NCBI GenBank assembly: GCA_030737875.1
Contig: CM060922.1
Coordinates: forward strand, 226,469,835-226,533,834
DNA from: Allium sativum
Taxonomy: Eukaryota > Streptophyta > Magnoliopsida > Asparagales > Amaryllidaceae
Reading direction: 5' to 3'
Length of the DNA: 64,000 nt
The position numbers were made by a program, and so were the translations under genes. Shown piece after piece: positions 24,181-35,797 of this stretch (its first letter is position 1; every line of letters starts with the position of its first letter). The notes beneath the pieces are model-generated. The model saw only the letters and a program-made list of their open reading frames with translations, had not been told where the DNA came from and searched no databases.

Positions 24181-26122
24181 GAAGGTTACCAGACTAGGCA
24201 AAAGTTTTTAAAGACCTTCTGAAAACTATTTGAAAATCGTTTACAAAGAAGCATTTTTTCAAGAAAATTTTCTTTTAAAAGAAAAAGGCTATTCCCCAAA
24301 GGCCATTAGCACTATCCTTGTTTCCTTAATTGAATCTCTTCTCCTATCTTTCCTCCATCTGTAGTCACAGTGGTTTTGACTGCGACTAGTCTTTTCTATC
24401 TACGAAAGTGCTTTCCATGCGATGGAGGTGGTTTTCAAGAGACCAGTGGCCGCGTTATAAGAAAGGATCGTGAGAAAGAAGGATAAAGGATACGAGCTTA
24501 AGGATGAGCAACTTGTTGGTATGGCTTAGTCCTCAAAGGAGGGAGAAAGATGAACAATAAAACCCATGACGAGAAAGTATCTTTGGTATGGTGAAACGGG
24601 ACGGATAGTTAAGTATTGTGGGACAAGGACAAGATCATCGTTGTATACCCTCACTAGAGTACCTGAGTAGGGGGATAACATCTTTGTTGAAGATCTAGTT
24701 ATTCTTTTCTATCATCCTGCCAAGACTTTGTTTTGATCCCCGCATCATTTAAGTCCGCTTCGGTAGTTGAGTCTCTGCACCTTAAGTACTAACGTAATAG
24801 AGAATCCCATTTTTGTCTCAAAGTCCTATTGGAGAATCAATCCATTTATACATAACTTGTTTGGATTTGGGAATGTCTATGCCAAGTGTTGAGTTTGGAA
24901 ATAATGCTTATGTTTATAAGCTATGGATGGATTCTAGGGATGAAGTGGTTATCCAGTAGGGGGTGCCACTCTCGGTTTTGATAGGAGGGTAGTTAGACCT
25001 TTTGACTAGCCTTGGTAATGCCCTCGAAGTATCGGGTAACCTTTTTGAGGTTCTATCATGACTAGTTACTTAGAATCCCTTGATGCCTTTATTGGAAATT
25101 TGAAGCCCGATCGAGTGGTGTTCGCCAATAAGACGGATGGTTTACTTCATTTATGCATGGGTTATAGAGATCACCCTAGTAAGTGCGCATGATAACCTGA
25201 TTGACATCTGTTTACTTTCAAGAGAAAGTTCTTCTACATGGAAAGCCTTATAGTATATAAACGAGATCCAAGATTCACTAGTGAATTTTGGAAAGCTTGC
25301 ATGAGATCATGAGTACGCAGTCATGTTTGCGTCAAGTATTCTAGGAAAAGGATAAGTGCAAGTGGAACGAGAGGCGACGAAGAAATGAGTTCCAGCTCAT
25401 GTTATGGAAACAGGAATAAGAAGCTACAAAATCGCGAAGTTAAAAGACGACTTTGATGGTTGAAGACTAGATACGCGCATGATATCTCTTTTTGGGAGTA
25501 TATCCTTGATCCCTGTTTTCTGTAGAGCTTACTTGTACGCTATCTTTTGTGGACATCCTCTCGGTCCTATTCTCCGTTACAAACCCTGTAAGGAGTTTGT
25601 CCTGTTTATCTTCTCGGCCCTGTTTCAGGGAATTCTAGGTAGAACCCTATGGATGTAAACATGTATTTGAAACATGTTATGATTGATATGGTTGCAAGTG
25701 GTTGCAAGTGGTTGCTCGTGGATGCGCGAATACACATTAGATACTAGCTCGACTCGGTCACATTTCATATTGCATATGCACGAGTATTTATACTTGTTTA
25801 TGGATGAAATCGAATGTATTGTCATGCGGTTGTTGCATATGAATGAATGATTTTGCACGCATATAGTATCTATATGACTAGGACTATTTGCATACATGTT
25901 GGATTCATGGCACTATACATATTTTGCATTAGAAAGATTATTCAGGCCTGATCATTAGCATTAGCTAAGGAACATGTACACACACGTTTTGCATATATTC
26001 ATACAGCATTAGAAATCATCTAAGGACAATCAATGCTTGCTTGTGGATGATGTTTTGAGTAGATGGATGATGGATGGTAGGATATGTTCTTCCTAACTTG
26101 GAGATTTCGGGGACGAAATCCT
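24181..26122 (+). pseudogene. Interior of element C with pol scraps
   Basis: Only worn fragments are readable. Near 24730-24780 there is a weak match to the LFDSGAS-type protease region of element D. Near 24950-24990 a GMDWL-like protease block survives as KWLSSR-type sequence before GVPLSVL. Near 25262-25320 the integrase piece FTSEFWKAC is clear (the D-x(35)-E region). The last 500 bases match 42840-43335 of element D, including the tail GGGGACGAAATCC. Gag, RT and RNase H are gone. It cannot support its own movement. Confidence 0.7.
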
Positions 26123-26137
26123 AAAAGGTGGGGAGAA
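26123..26137 (+). promoter_or_regulatory. Polypurine tract of element C
   Basis: AAAAGGTGGGGAGAA directly precedes the 3' LTR start TGTAACAACC. It is the plus-strand DNA primer. Confidence 0.88.
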
Positions 26138-29100
26138 TGTAACAACCCGTATTTTCAATAACCTGTTATAACATAAATGGAGGCAGAATTAAACTGTAAA
26201 ATCCGAATCAAGGGAAACGGGCTATGCCATTGCGTTCGTCTCGGAAAAATACGCGAAATAGAGTCCGAGTTTTCAAAAATCGGAGTCCGTATGACCAAGA
26301 TATGGCCTCGCGAAGTTTCACGAAAAATTTCCAAATTAAAGTATACTTAATTAAGTGAAATGGGTTGCGCAGAGAAATATATATATATTGATATATATAT
26401 ATATAATTGAAAATTAAATAAATAAATATGCAAAAATGTTCAAAACAGCGAATTGGGAGAGGGGAATAACCGAACCGGCCGATTTTTGAGGTTGACCCGA
26501 GCCCGCTGGGTCGACTAGGGGTTAATCCAGGGTGTTTGGCTGTCAACCCATGGGCCGATTCGCTCAAATGCAGATTTTGCATTTGGATGGTTCTCATGGT
26601 TCATCTTTAATCTAAAGGCCCTAGATGGTTCCTACACTTGACTTCTTCCCCAAGACATGCTTTGATGGCTTGGATTGAATCTAGGTTTAATCTTATGGCC
26701 TAAAACACTTGCCTAATCTATAAATAAGACCCTAACCTATCCTAAATCCTCATTATTCATTTATGCAACTAAACTATGGCAAAAAATTACCTCTCATGGC
26801 CTCCACTCTCTTCATAAAATTTCTAAATGGTTTCTATGAGAGATTTTCCATGCATACAAGTGTTTTCAAGCTTGTATGAGTGTCATTAGCTTGCATTCAT
26901 GTCAAGTTTCTATCTTTGCATCATAAAGCAAGGGTTTTGATCATTTTGGCTCAAGGGTTTTTATGTTAGAGCTTGCATTTTGGGTCTATTTGATTGCATA
27001 AGGGCTTTGTCATATCTTTTGTGCCTTCATAGCAATGTAAGCCCTTTCCCAACTCTTAGATATTAACTATGAAGTTAAATGTTCATGTTGCAAGTTTGGG
27101 TTTGATCATTGAGTATGATAAATGCTATCATGTCATGCAAGTTTATGAAGTCATTATCTTGATCTTGTGAGCTAAAAGATACAACCTTTATGTTGAAATG
27201 TTGCATTTGGCAACATGAGAACCCTCATAACCTTTATGTCAACTTGCATATGAAGTCATAACCCTTATATGATGATATATGCGTGTTACTAGTCATCATT
27301 CCATATCTTTTGTCCCCATGATTCGCTTATGTGCCAAGTTTGGGTTTATGCATGTTTTGAGGCTTAAGAATGTAACATTCAAGTTAATGAACACATTTGT
27401 GCCTCATTTGCCACCATGATTAACTTGTGGCTTAATATCCATTTTTGTCATGCCTTTGCCAAGTCTCTTCTTTTAATCCATTATGTTGTTGCGAACGTAT
27501 ATGCGAGTTTAAAAGCGTTGGGTTATGTTATGGGTAATTTCTAATGACATGAAAATACAACTTGAAAACATGACTTGAAATATAACATGGAAGTTGACAT
27601 GTAAGTATGCATAAAAACATAAGCTTGGGAATTTACCTATTAAGTTAGGTCTACCCTTTGGGAATTTACCTATTAAGTTAGGTCTACCCAAATGCTTGAA
27701 AACTTGTATCATGTTTTGGGAAACATGATGGACATGACACTTAGATAATATAAGTGTGGCCAACTCGAGGTTGGGTTGAGTTTGCAACATAAAACTACCC
27801 GGAACCGACTGGCCTAACTAGTAGTTGCAAATAATAGGACCCAATGTGAGAAGTTGGTCATGTTGTGCTTGAACCCGAGGTTAGACCAAGTTGTGGTGTA
27901 AAGCTACCCGGAACCGACCGGCTTAACTAGTAACCACAACAAAGTCTAATGTGAGAGGTGAAGGTGCATTAAGTAATTAATGCCACATGATAGGGTTAAG
28001 TTAATTTGATTAATGACTCTTAACCAAATATGACATGGACAAATGGGTTAAGTAATTTGATTAGGCTAATGATACTTAACAAAACATGACAAGGTTGGGT
28101 AGGTTAAGTAACTTGATTTGCCTAATGACACTTAACCATTTTTATATGACTAGTGGATGGGGTTAAGTTAACCAACACTTAATCAATCCAACGCGATAAC
28201 TTGGTAAGGTTAAGTAAGTTTTCTTAATGACGCTTAACCGAAAAATACGGTTAATGAATGGGGTTAAGATTAGACTCAGCTAGTCTAAACATGGAAATCG
28301 GATGGGGTTAAGCTAGCCTAGACTTAATTAATCCCACTTGGTAGTTTAATGGGGTTAAGTTAAACACTTAACTAATCTAAACATGATGAATTGATGTGGT
28401 TAAGTGACCTATACTTAACCAATCTAACTCGTGAATTTATTGAGGTTAAGTTAACCTATACTTAACTAATCTAACGTGAAAACATGATAAGGCTAAGTCA
28501 CGAATCGCTTGAATACACTTGACCAATTTGACTGAGTAAATTGATAGGGTCAAGTTAATATATACTTAACCAATCTAGAATGATAATTGGACGAGGTTAA
28601 GTCGTGAATTGCTTAATACATACTTAACCAACGTGAGCATGGTTTGTAGGGTTAAGTCTTGGACTTGGATACTTAGCCAATTTTGACATGATTTGAAGAT
28701 GGGTTAAGTCTTGGACTTGGATACTTAGCCAATTTTGACATGATTGGTAGACGGGTTAAGTCATGAACTTAAGTGACACTTAATCCATTATGTAAACCCT
28801 AGTTCTGAAGATAGGGTATAACCGTAGTTAACAAGGATAACGGGAATAAGGCTATGTGGTAAACCTTAGTTGAGGAATAACTAAGTAATGATTCTTAGTC
28901 AAGGAAATTTAGACCAGTTCATAGATAGATGAGTAACCTGATACGGTAGGTCATCGTTTAAGTATACGAGTAGGAGCAAGTATCTGATTTAGATAAAGGC
29001 TCCAGCGAACTGGGTAACGAAGCAGCGGCTTCGGGGAACGTGAGGGTATTCTTGGTATCCCTCTATGAGCAGCCAGGTGATTATACTAGGCTCATGAGAG

Positions 29101-30656
29101 GTTAAGGTCTGCGTTAGAAGAACCAAGAGTATGCCTTGGTTGCTAGGCGAGCGACCTAACGACGGGGATGGATAGGGGATAGTCGACGATACACGGTCGT
29201 ACCCTAGATAGCATTTCGTCAGACTACCTACCATCTTTGGTCAAGCGTGTACGTACGGAAAGGAAGAGAACACCCAAAAGACCATAATCGCTATCTAATT
29301 ATGGTTGCGGTTGGGCTAGATTGTGGGTTGGCCAGTAGTGTGTTCTCATACAGGATTTATCCTGTCTTGTCTTTCGCTAGTTGAGGGAGGGGTCGCGTGG
29401 GACCATAGCCACGTATAGAAAAACAGACCTTAGCATCTGCATCGGCAGATAAATCGAAAGCTCTCGACCGAGTCCTATATTTCCTGGTCTGCCCTGTGAC
29501 AGGACTCGGATGGCACGATGTGATACATGTGCATACAGTCATGGAAAAACGATTCACGATGAATGCATGGGAAAAAGGGCGCGGTTGACGGTTAGCGTAA
29601 ATCCTAGTGGCCCTGGGTGGTTGAACCAAAACCGAGATACGAAAACGTGCAATAGGTAAGCGTAATCCCTAGTAGCCCTAGGTAGCATAAGTCCTAGTTG
29701 TACAAACGATAATTCAGGTTGGGAGACCCTATCTAGGTTTAGGGTAACAGTCCAAACCGATCTTAAGGATCATGGAACTATGTTAAAGTAATGTAGAATC
29801 TCATGGGAAAGCCCGTATGGTCTACGGCAAGGGACTGAACATTTACATGGAATAAAACATACAAGTTGAGTAACCTATATATGTGATATATTAGGTTGAC
29901 ATGGACCATTACACGACTTTTGAGTGAGGGTCATTCTTGGTTAACACATGATACGGTGGGGATACTAGTACGGTAGGTGCAGAGCTAAAATGCAGGATAG
30001 ATATCATGGGACGTTATACGTGATAGATATCTTGGGGATATTATACTTGATAGAAACCTGACGATGTGATACCTTGTTTTATCTTGACATCGTAATTTAT
30101 CATGACACCTTAGTTTATCTGAGTTCAGTAGTTCATCCTGTTATTTTGATTTAGCTTATCTATCTTGTCATCATGCTTATGTTCATCTCAGTTTCTCATG
30201 TCAATTAACTTTACTAGTTTTTATGCTAATAGTAGATAGGGCTTACTCAGTCTTTTTGACTGACCCGTTTTATTTCGCCTTGTTTCTTCCGTTTCCCCCC
30301 CCCCCCCCCCCCAGGTTACAGGGAGGAAATATTGTTGTTTAGTTCGGACTTCTTCTGCTTGAAGGTCATCATGGATGGCTTGGACTTTTCTTGGCTAATG
30401 GCTACTTTACTGTTTTTACTTGGGGAATAATTTATAAAAATGTCTTTATGCTTATTTACTATTGCAAGACAGGTTTTGATGTACTCTGATGTAAAAGGCT
30501 TTAGACCTTATTTATTCATGTTATGAAAGTTTGATTTTACTTCCGCTATTTTTATATGTTCTGTCTTGTGATATTTCTGTGCATGTTTACCAATAATGCC
30601 CCTCTAAAGCTAGTGCATTCCTTTGCGAGTGACCCTAGCGGAGGCGGGGTGTTACA
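26138..30656 (+). mobile_element. 3' LTR of element C (4519 bp)
   Basis: It is nearly identical to the 5' LTR. Differences are scattered single bases, mostly transitions, a shorter AT run (26385-26404) and a longer C-run (30296-30312). The close match points to a recent insertion compared with the decayed interior. Confidence 0.9.
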
Positions 30657-32985
30657 ATATATCTTTCAAATTTCCATAACAACACCTGTATAATCACGAA
30701 ATCCAACATTGAAATAATCCAAAGACAATTTTGATTCATATCCATTCCAATTCAATTATTGGAAATTCTGGTTACTTTTAAAACCCTTTTCAAATCCAAT
30801 TTATTTATTTAAAAATAAATAGAATTTTAATTCTAGTTCAAAACTAGTTCATTTCGATAAAAATCTATTTTTATCTTTTCAAATATGGAGTTTTTCATCC
30901 CGATTCTTCCCAAATCATTTCTTATGATTTTACACAAATTATTAATATTTTTAATAATTTTATTAAGGCCCGTACAGTCGATTTCCATCAACGGCCATCG
31001 AACTGCACTTACAGCGACCTTTTCCAAATTTGATTTGGACATAATTCCAAATCCAACCGTTATATTTCAAAATTCTAATATTTGTTAGAAAGCTCTTTTC
31101 GATACGAACCCAACGGTTCCGGTTTCAGGAGAATCCGATGGTCGGATCTCCCGCAATATCCGTTCGAAGTCAATGGTCGAAATTCGTGAATTACCGTGGC
31201 GCGGCGCATTCTATTCAGGCCATTATATTATATATATGATATATATAAAATATACTTCGTCGATTTCCTTTTAAAATGTATTTTATAAACCGTTTTAAAT
31301 TCGTTTTCAAAACGATTTCAACTTCTTTTCAAATTCAAATCGAAATTGAATTTTTTTCCTTATAAGTTCGATTTAAATTCATTTCAAATTAATTTCAATT
31401 CAAATTATTTCTAATTCAATTTCAATTCGTTTTCAATTCAATTTCAATTCGAATTCATTTCTATTCGATTTCAATTTGAATTCATTTCTATTCAGTTTCA
31501 GCTCGAATTTCAATTCTTTTCAAAATATCAGATTTTGAAATCACTTTCGATATTCATTATAAAATGAATAAAATCAATATAAATATCGTTCACGTCAAAA
31601 TAACATCAATCTAATCAACACGGCTTCATATATTTCTATTTTCAAATATTCTATTTCCAATATTCTATTTCCAATATTTCTTTTTCAAATATTTATATTT
31701 CAAAACTGGATGAGGCCCAATCAATTACCATATAATGTTAATTATATGGATTTTCTACAACACATGTATACAATAACAACGATGAATAATCAACCATCAT
31801 CCAAAGTGCATTCTACACTGTATAAGCATCAAATATAAATATTTAATGCTCATAACAGTCTGTCAATCAATCGATCGACATACAACTGATTATTGGGATT
31901 AGTGTATGTCATCTATCACCCCAATACCCGTGTGGGGTTTTCAAACAATCAAACACAGATTTTATTTGTGCAGTTGGGCGATGTGTAAAATTTATCGACC
32001 CAATCAATATCAGTCAAATGTGTGTATATAAATAAATCATTCGATTTGTTTATATTAATTTATTTCATTTCATATATACGTTAAAAATTCTATTTTTAAC
32101 TATAAAAATATTTTTAACTATATAAATATTTTATTTCATTTCACCTCACATCACACAATCAACTACACATCAAAATCAAACAAACAAGCATACAAGCCGT
32201 CCATGGTCTATGGACGACGGGTGTCGGGTGCTACTAAACACCGTCTGCATCCTAGTATATATTTTAACTAGAAAAACAAAATTAAAAGGTGAGAAGTTCT
32301 CACAGAGGATTCCACTCCGCCGTGCTTTACTTTTGAACTGCCGAACCGTCTGGATCGGTTGAAATGCCAATGCAGCTCTTTTCACGCTGTTCAAATAAAA
32401 ATTATATTTTTATTACTTCATTTCAATAAATAAAATCATATTTTTATTTCTTCTTCATATATATTTTTGACGCTTCATTCGATCTAAAAATTATATTTTT
32501 ATATTTCTACTTCATATATAAAGATCGAATTTTTATACCACCACCATAAAAATCACCTTTTTATTTCAACATATATATAATAAAAATTAGATTTTTATTT
32601 TGCTACATATATTAAGATGATATTTTTACTATCTATATAATATAAAAATCGCATTTTTAATATGCCACTTGTATAAAAATTATATTTTTAACCTTTCCAT
32701 ATTATAAAAATTATATTTTTCTTCTCTAACTTCATGATAGAAATCATAACTTTGCTTCAATAAAAATCATATCTCTACTAAGTTAAAAATCAAATCTTTT
32801 ATTTTTAAAAATCAAACCTTTCTTGTATATAAAAATCATACCTTTCTTTATCTTCATAAGAAAAATCGAATCTTTACTATAAAAATTCAAATCTTTTAAT
32901 GTTATTATTTATAAATAAATCAGATTTTATTTACTTAATAAATTAACTAACTAAACACATAAAAAAACTCACCAATTCTCATGAA

Positions 32986-33400
32986 ATGGCGCTCCCTGCC
33001 AAAGGAGGAAGGGGGAAAGGGGAGCTCCATCTCCGGCGAGGCGCAGACTTTGGCGACGCGCTAGGTAGGGGCGGCGTCGGTCAGAACAAGGGGCAGTGGC
33101 CTGTCATTGGTGCTCGCAGTCTTCAGAAGGTGGACGGCTCGCTGCTGATGGAGGCTGAGGAGACGCGAGGGGGGGTAATACGGATCGAGAAACGGAGGAT
33201 GAGGTGGATGGATGGCGGCTTCTTCGATTTGGGGCGTGGCGGGTTCCTGAGCTCGAGATGGAGGAGGAAGAAGGGGTGGAAGCTAGAGAGTGGTGTGGTG
33301 GAGTACCCACGACGGTGGCGATGGGGAAGCAACAGGGTGCAGGCGCGTGAGAGGCCCGCCATTTTTGATTTAGGGTTGGACCTTCTGATTTGAGAAGAAA
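32986..33400 (-). other. GC-rich gene-like island inside LTR B-Y, possible captured exon
   Basis: In an LTR that is mostly AT-rich this segment is strongly GC-rich. On the minus strand (LTR sense) it has a plant-like start context, AAAAATGGCGG at about 33365, after a CCCTAAATC leader. A frame of 79 codons begins MAGLSRACTLLLPHRHRRGY and ends at 33123. It is Arg/Ser/Pro-rich with no acidic residues at the start, as in organelle transit peptides. On the plus strand 33,0xx also stays open for 135 codons, so high GC alone can explain open frames. There is no match I can name; a captured host first exon is one reading. Confidence 0.35.
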
Positions 33401-34328
33401 TGAATACGGGGGTGTTTAAGTGTAAATTATATTTTATTATTATTTTATTTTAAATTTCAGAAAGGGTTGACTTTGTTTTTGAACTCCAATCGAGACCCAA
33501 CGATTGTCGCCCCTAGCTAATACCCCCATTCCGAACACAATGGGATATGTATCGTGATCCAGTTCGGCTATTACGATAGGTTTTTACTTAAATCAAAATT
33601 TAAATCTTTATATTTTAAATTTAAATGCACATTTCAATTTACCGAGGCCACATACTAACTCTAAAAATTCCCGAAAATTATTTTCTAGCTTCGTATTGAC
33701 GATACGGTTCTAACAAAACTAATTTCATCGAATTCTGAGACTGTTTGAAAAATAGCCATTTTCCAGTCGATTAAAATCAACTTAAACTGGTCAAACGCGT
33801 TTTCCTTTGCCACGCTCACATATTGATTCGAAAAATTATGAAATTTGAAACCTAGCAATAACTTTACATCCCGGATCCAAAAAGGTGGTTTCGTCGAAAT
33901 CCGAGGTCGTTTGCAAAATGGCTATTTTCTAAGGGCCGAAATTCCATAGCGACTATTCTGAAATTTCAACTGGGCATAACTTTTTATCCCCGCTATGAAA
34001 TTTTAATTTTTTGGATTCGTTGGAAAGATACCATCAATTAGATTCAAATATATTTGGTTTCACTAAAATCCGGTTTATTTTGCACCCGGTATATTCATTT
34101 GAATTTTGAAATCGAATTATCGAACTACCGCACCATTTTCAATTCCTTTTATAATTTAAAATAAATATTTATATTCTAACGACGATCTATATAATATATA
34201 CGTTCGAATTCTTTTCAAAATAAATTTTTCATCGATATTATTTAAAATAATTCATTTTAAATAATCAAAATTCATCAAAATTTCCAAAATAAATTTTTTA
34301 TACTGGCTCAGAATTTCGGGTTGTTACA

Positions 34329-34333
34329 GTGCG
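34329..34333. repeat. Target site duplication of element B, right copy (GTGCG)
   Basis: Directly follows the B terminus ...GTTACA at 34328 and repeats 12576-12580. Confidence 0.88.
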
Positions 34334-35158
34334 AAGAATGAAAACGACTGGAATCATAATGCCTCATGTCATCCCTGCCACGGCTCTCGTGCAACCATGT
34401 TTAGTGTCGGAATCAAATCTAGGCATGCTGGTTTGGACTTTCCTGACATCATAGTGGGGGCGTGTCATTGTTCCTGTAAAATAATATAAGTAAATTCCAG
34501 AACCAATGTTTATGTAAACCACGGGTGTTGTGACATGCAGTGCCAGTGTGTTATGCTCATCCTTAGTGATATCCCCCCAACCTACCAGAGCCCAAAGTTA
34601 GGCCAGGATGTGCAGTTTCCGTAGTCTTCAAAGTAGTAACTTTTTCCTCGAAAGTGAAGGTAAGAGGATTTGTTCTAAAATCCTCAAATATAAAGGGTCT
34701 CGGGCAAGGGAAGATTTCCCAAACCTTGAAATATAGATTCATCTGTAGTGGGGGTATCTCCTTGAGGGACATCTGACGGCAACTCTTTTGGAGAAACTGG
34801 TTTTTCAGGAGTGGCCGCATCCTCAGGAGTGATATATTTATCTATATCTTTTTTTGCCATATTTGCTAATACATCATCTTGAGTCGAAGAGGGAGAAGGA
34901 GGATCCCTAAGAGGCATCGTTGGATCTTTTGAACTTTCTCCCCTCTCGAGTAAATTGTCAGTCGGCCCTTCAGCTGGGGGTATGTACACATAAGGGCCCT
35001 CCATATGACGTATGCTATGAGTTATAGCGACTAAGCGATGCCGAGGAAGATATTAATCCACTAAGTAGTATTGATGGTCAAGAATTTTTTATCACCATTG
35101 AGTAACCAATTTAAGCGATCAAATTGCACCTGATGCTTCTCTTGCGGCGGATTAGGAT
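34334..35158 (-). pseudogene. Tat 1 antisense ORF, second exon (Pro/Ser/Thr-rich part)
   Basis: After the intron acceptor at 35159 a minus-strand frame reads NPNPPQEKHQVQFDRLNWLL and soon meets a stop (near 35061). Reading then continues in another frame as an acidic, Pro/Ser/Thr-rich stretch (35004-34684: PPAEGPTDNLLERGESSKD, EKPVSPKELPSDVPQGDTP). Just before the B insertion it becomes Arg/His/Ser-rich and runs into HSPRRSPLDK at 12570. It is the middle of the gene whose end is at 10563. Stops and at least one frameshift are present, so it is dead in this copy. Confidence 0.6.
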
Positions 35159-35234
35159 CTGAGAGAGAAATAAACAATGATTAATATATTAATAACAGAG
35201 ATCGAAACTATAACACAAAGGCTGATATCCTTAC
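35159..35234 (-). other. Intron of Tat 1 antisense ORF (76 bp, phase 1)
   Basis: On the minus strand the donor is CAA|GTAAGG at 35234 and the acceptor TTTCTCTCTCAG ends at 35159. The interval is AT-rich. The position, just after the Transposase_28-like domain, and the phase (1) equal those of the 71-bp intron at 58260-58330 in Tat 2. Confidence 0.75.
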
Positions 35235-35797
35235 TTGAATTAAGCCATCACTTGTCGCACCCCGGTTGCTGCTTAATATAGAACCATTCAAGCCTTGGAT
35301 CGCCAACCTTGCTACTAAATGGGACGGTTATGATTTTTATTTTGGGTACAGATTCAAAGTATACAAAGGAGGGGGTTTCCTGAGTTCTATGCTTGAAATT
35401 ATAGAAGAAATGAATGTCCTCAAAAGTAAGTTCTACACCTAGAATTTCTTTATATGCTATGTATAAAGTATACAGATAAGCATAGGAGTTGGGCTGAAGT
35501 TGCATGGGAGAAATCCGCATTTTCTTAGAAAATCGACGACGAATGGCGACAGTGGAGGTATCGCCCCAACAAAGCACATTAATCTAGTGATGGCCATGTA
35601 CCCTTTCGGTGGATTATGAGGTCGATCTGTTTTCGAGGGCAATTCAGTAACTCTTCGAAGAATCCCATGCTTTAGACATATCCGTGCAAGTTTGACATTG
35701 TCGATCGTTGATGCGATAGAATCTTTTGGATTATCCAAAACAACAACATTCTCAAATTCGTCAGGAGCATGATTATCCCCAACTCCTCCTTCCTCCT
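35235..35797 (-). pseudogene. Tat 1 antisense ORF, first exon: Transposase_28-like domain (3' part)
   Basis: The minus-strand frame starts at the D insertion point and runs to the intron donor. Its last codons follow a TGA at 35248-35250. It contains LARICLKHGILRRVTELPS, then KGYMAITRLMCFVGAIPPLSPFVVDFLRK, QLQPNSYAYLYTLYIAYK, a Phe/Tyr-rich block (FEDIHFFYNFKHR) and DPRLEWFYIKQQPG. This order (small N-terminal helix, PLxPFxxxxLxxCG, QLxPNS, then a WFxI motif) is the pattern of PF04195 'putative gypsy type transposon', common in plant retroelement antisense ORFs. A frame change near 35480-35577 links the two visible frames. Its biochemical role is unknown. Confidence 0.7.
35793..35797. repeat. 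Target site duplication of element D, left copy (CTCCT)
   Basis: CTCCT directly before TGTAACACCCC at 35798 repeats at 47058-47062. Confidence 0.88.

Larger units (their letters stand above)
19640..30656 (+). mobile_element. Element C: non-autonomous Tekay-type chromovirus, 11,017 bp
   Basis: It has two long direct LTRs (19640-24165 and 26138-30656), a tRNA-iMet primer site, a polypurine tract and ATATA target duplications. The interior is only 1972 bp and has no usable gag or pol. LTR start TGTAACAACCCG, LTR end GGGTGTTACA, primer spacing and the FRR-like GGGGACGAAATCC block before the polypurine tract match element D, which keeps a chromodomain tail. That puts C in the same Tekay-type group. 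Confidence 0.9.
12581..34328 (-). mobile_element. Element B: minus-strand Ty3 LTR pair without interior, hosting element C
   Basis: Outer ends are TGTAA... at 12581 and ...TTACA at 34328, flanked by the 5-bp duplication GTGCG, so this is one insertion into the Tat aORF. Read on the minus strand, a complete 6.4-kb LTR (34328 to 16888, without C) is followed after 8 bp by the last 4.3 kb of a second LTR (16879 to 12581). No primer site, gag or pol lies between. Without C the element is about 10.7 kb. LTR homology to A1-A3 in the opposite orientation puts it in the same long-LTR family, as a separate subfamily. Confidence 0.85.
16888..34328 (-). mobile_element. LTR B-Y, complete 6.4-kb LTR split by element C
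   Basis: On the minus strand it starts TGTAACAACCCGAAATTC (34328) and ends GGGTCTTTACA (16888). C is inserted at 19640-30656 with duplication ATATA; the empty site is preserved in copy X at 15331-15345. Without C and one duplication the LTR is 6419 bp. It includes the same inner direct repeats as X (18645-18735 and about 19180-19265), a long run of AT-rich repeats at 32400-32980 with recurring TATATTTTTA-like units, and a GC-rich gene-like island at 32986-33400. Confidence 0.83.

Noticed and set aside
33104..33310. Second minus-strand frame in the GC-rich island as its own gene
   Set aside because: It overlaps the better-placed frame that starts at AAAAATGGCGG and is explained by GC-rich composition.
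12581..34328. LTR X and LTR Y as two separate solo LTRs
   Set aside because: X has no 5' LTR terminus at 16879 and no target duplication lies at the X/Y border; one outer GTGCG pair fits a single insertion.
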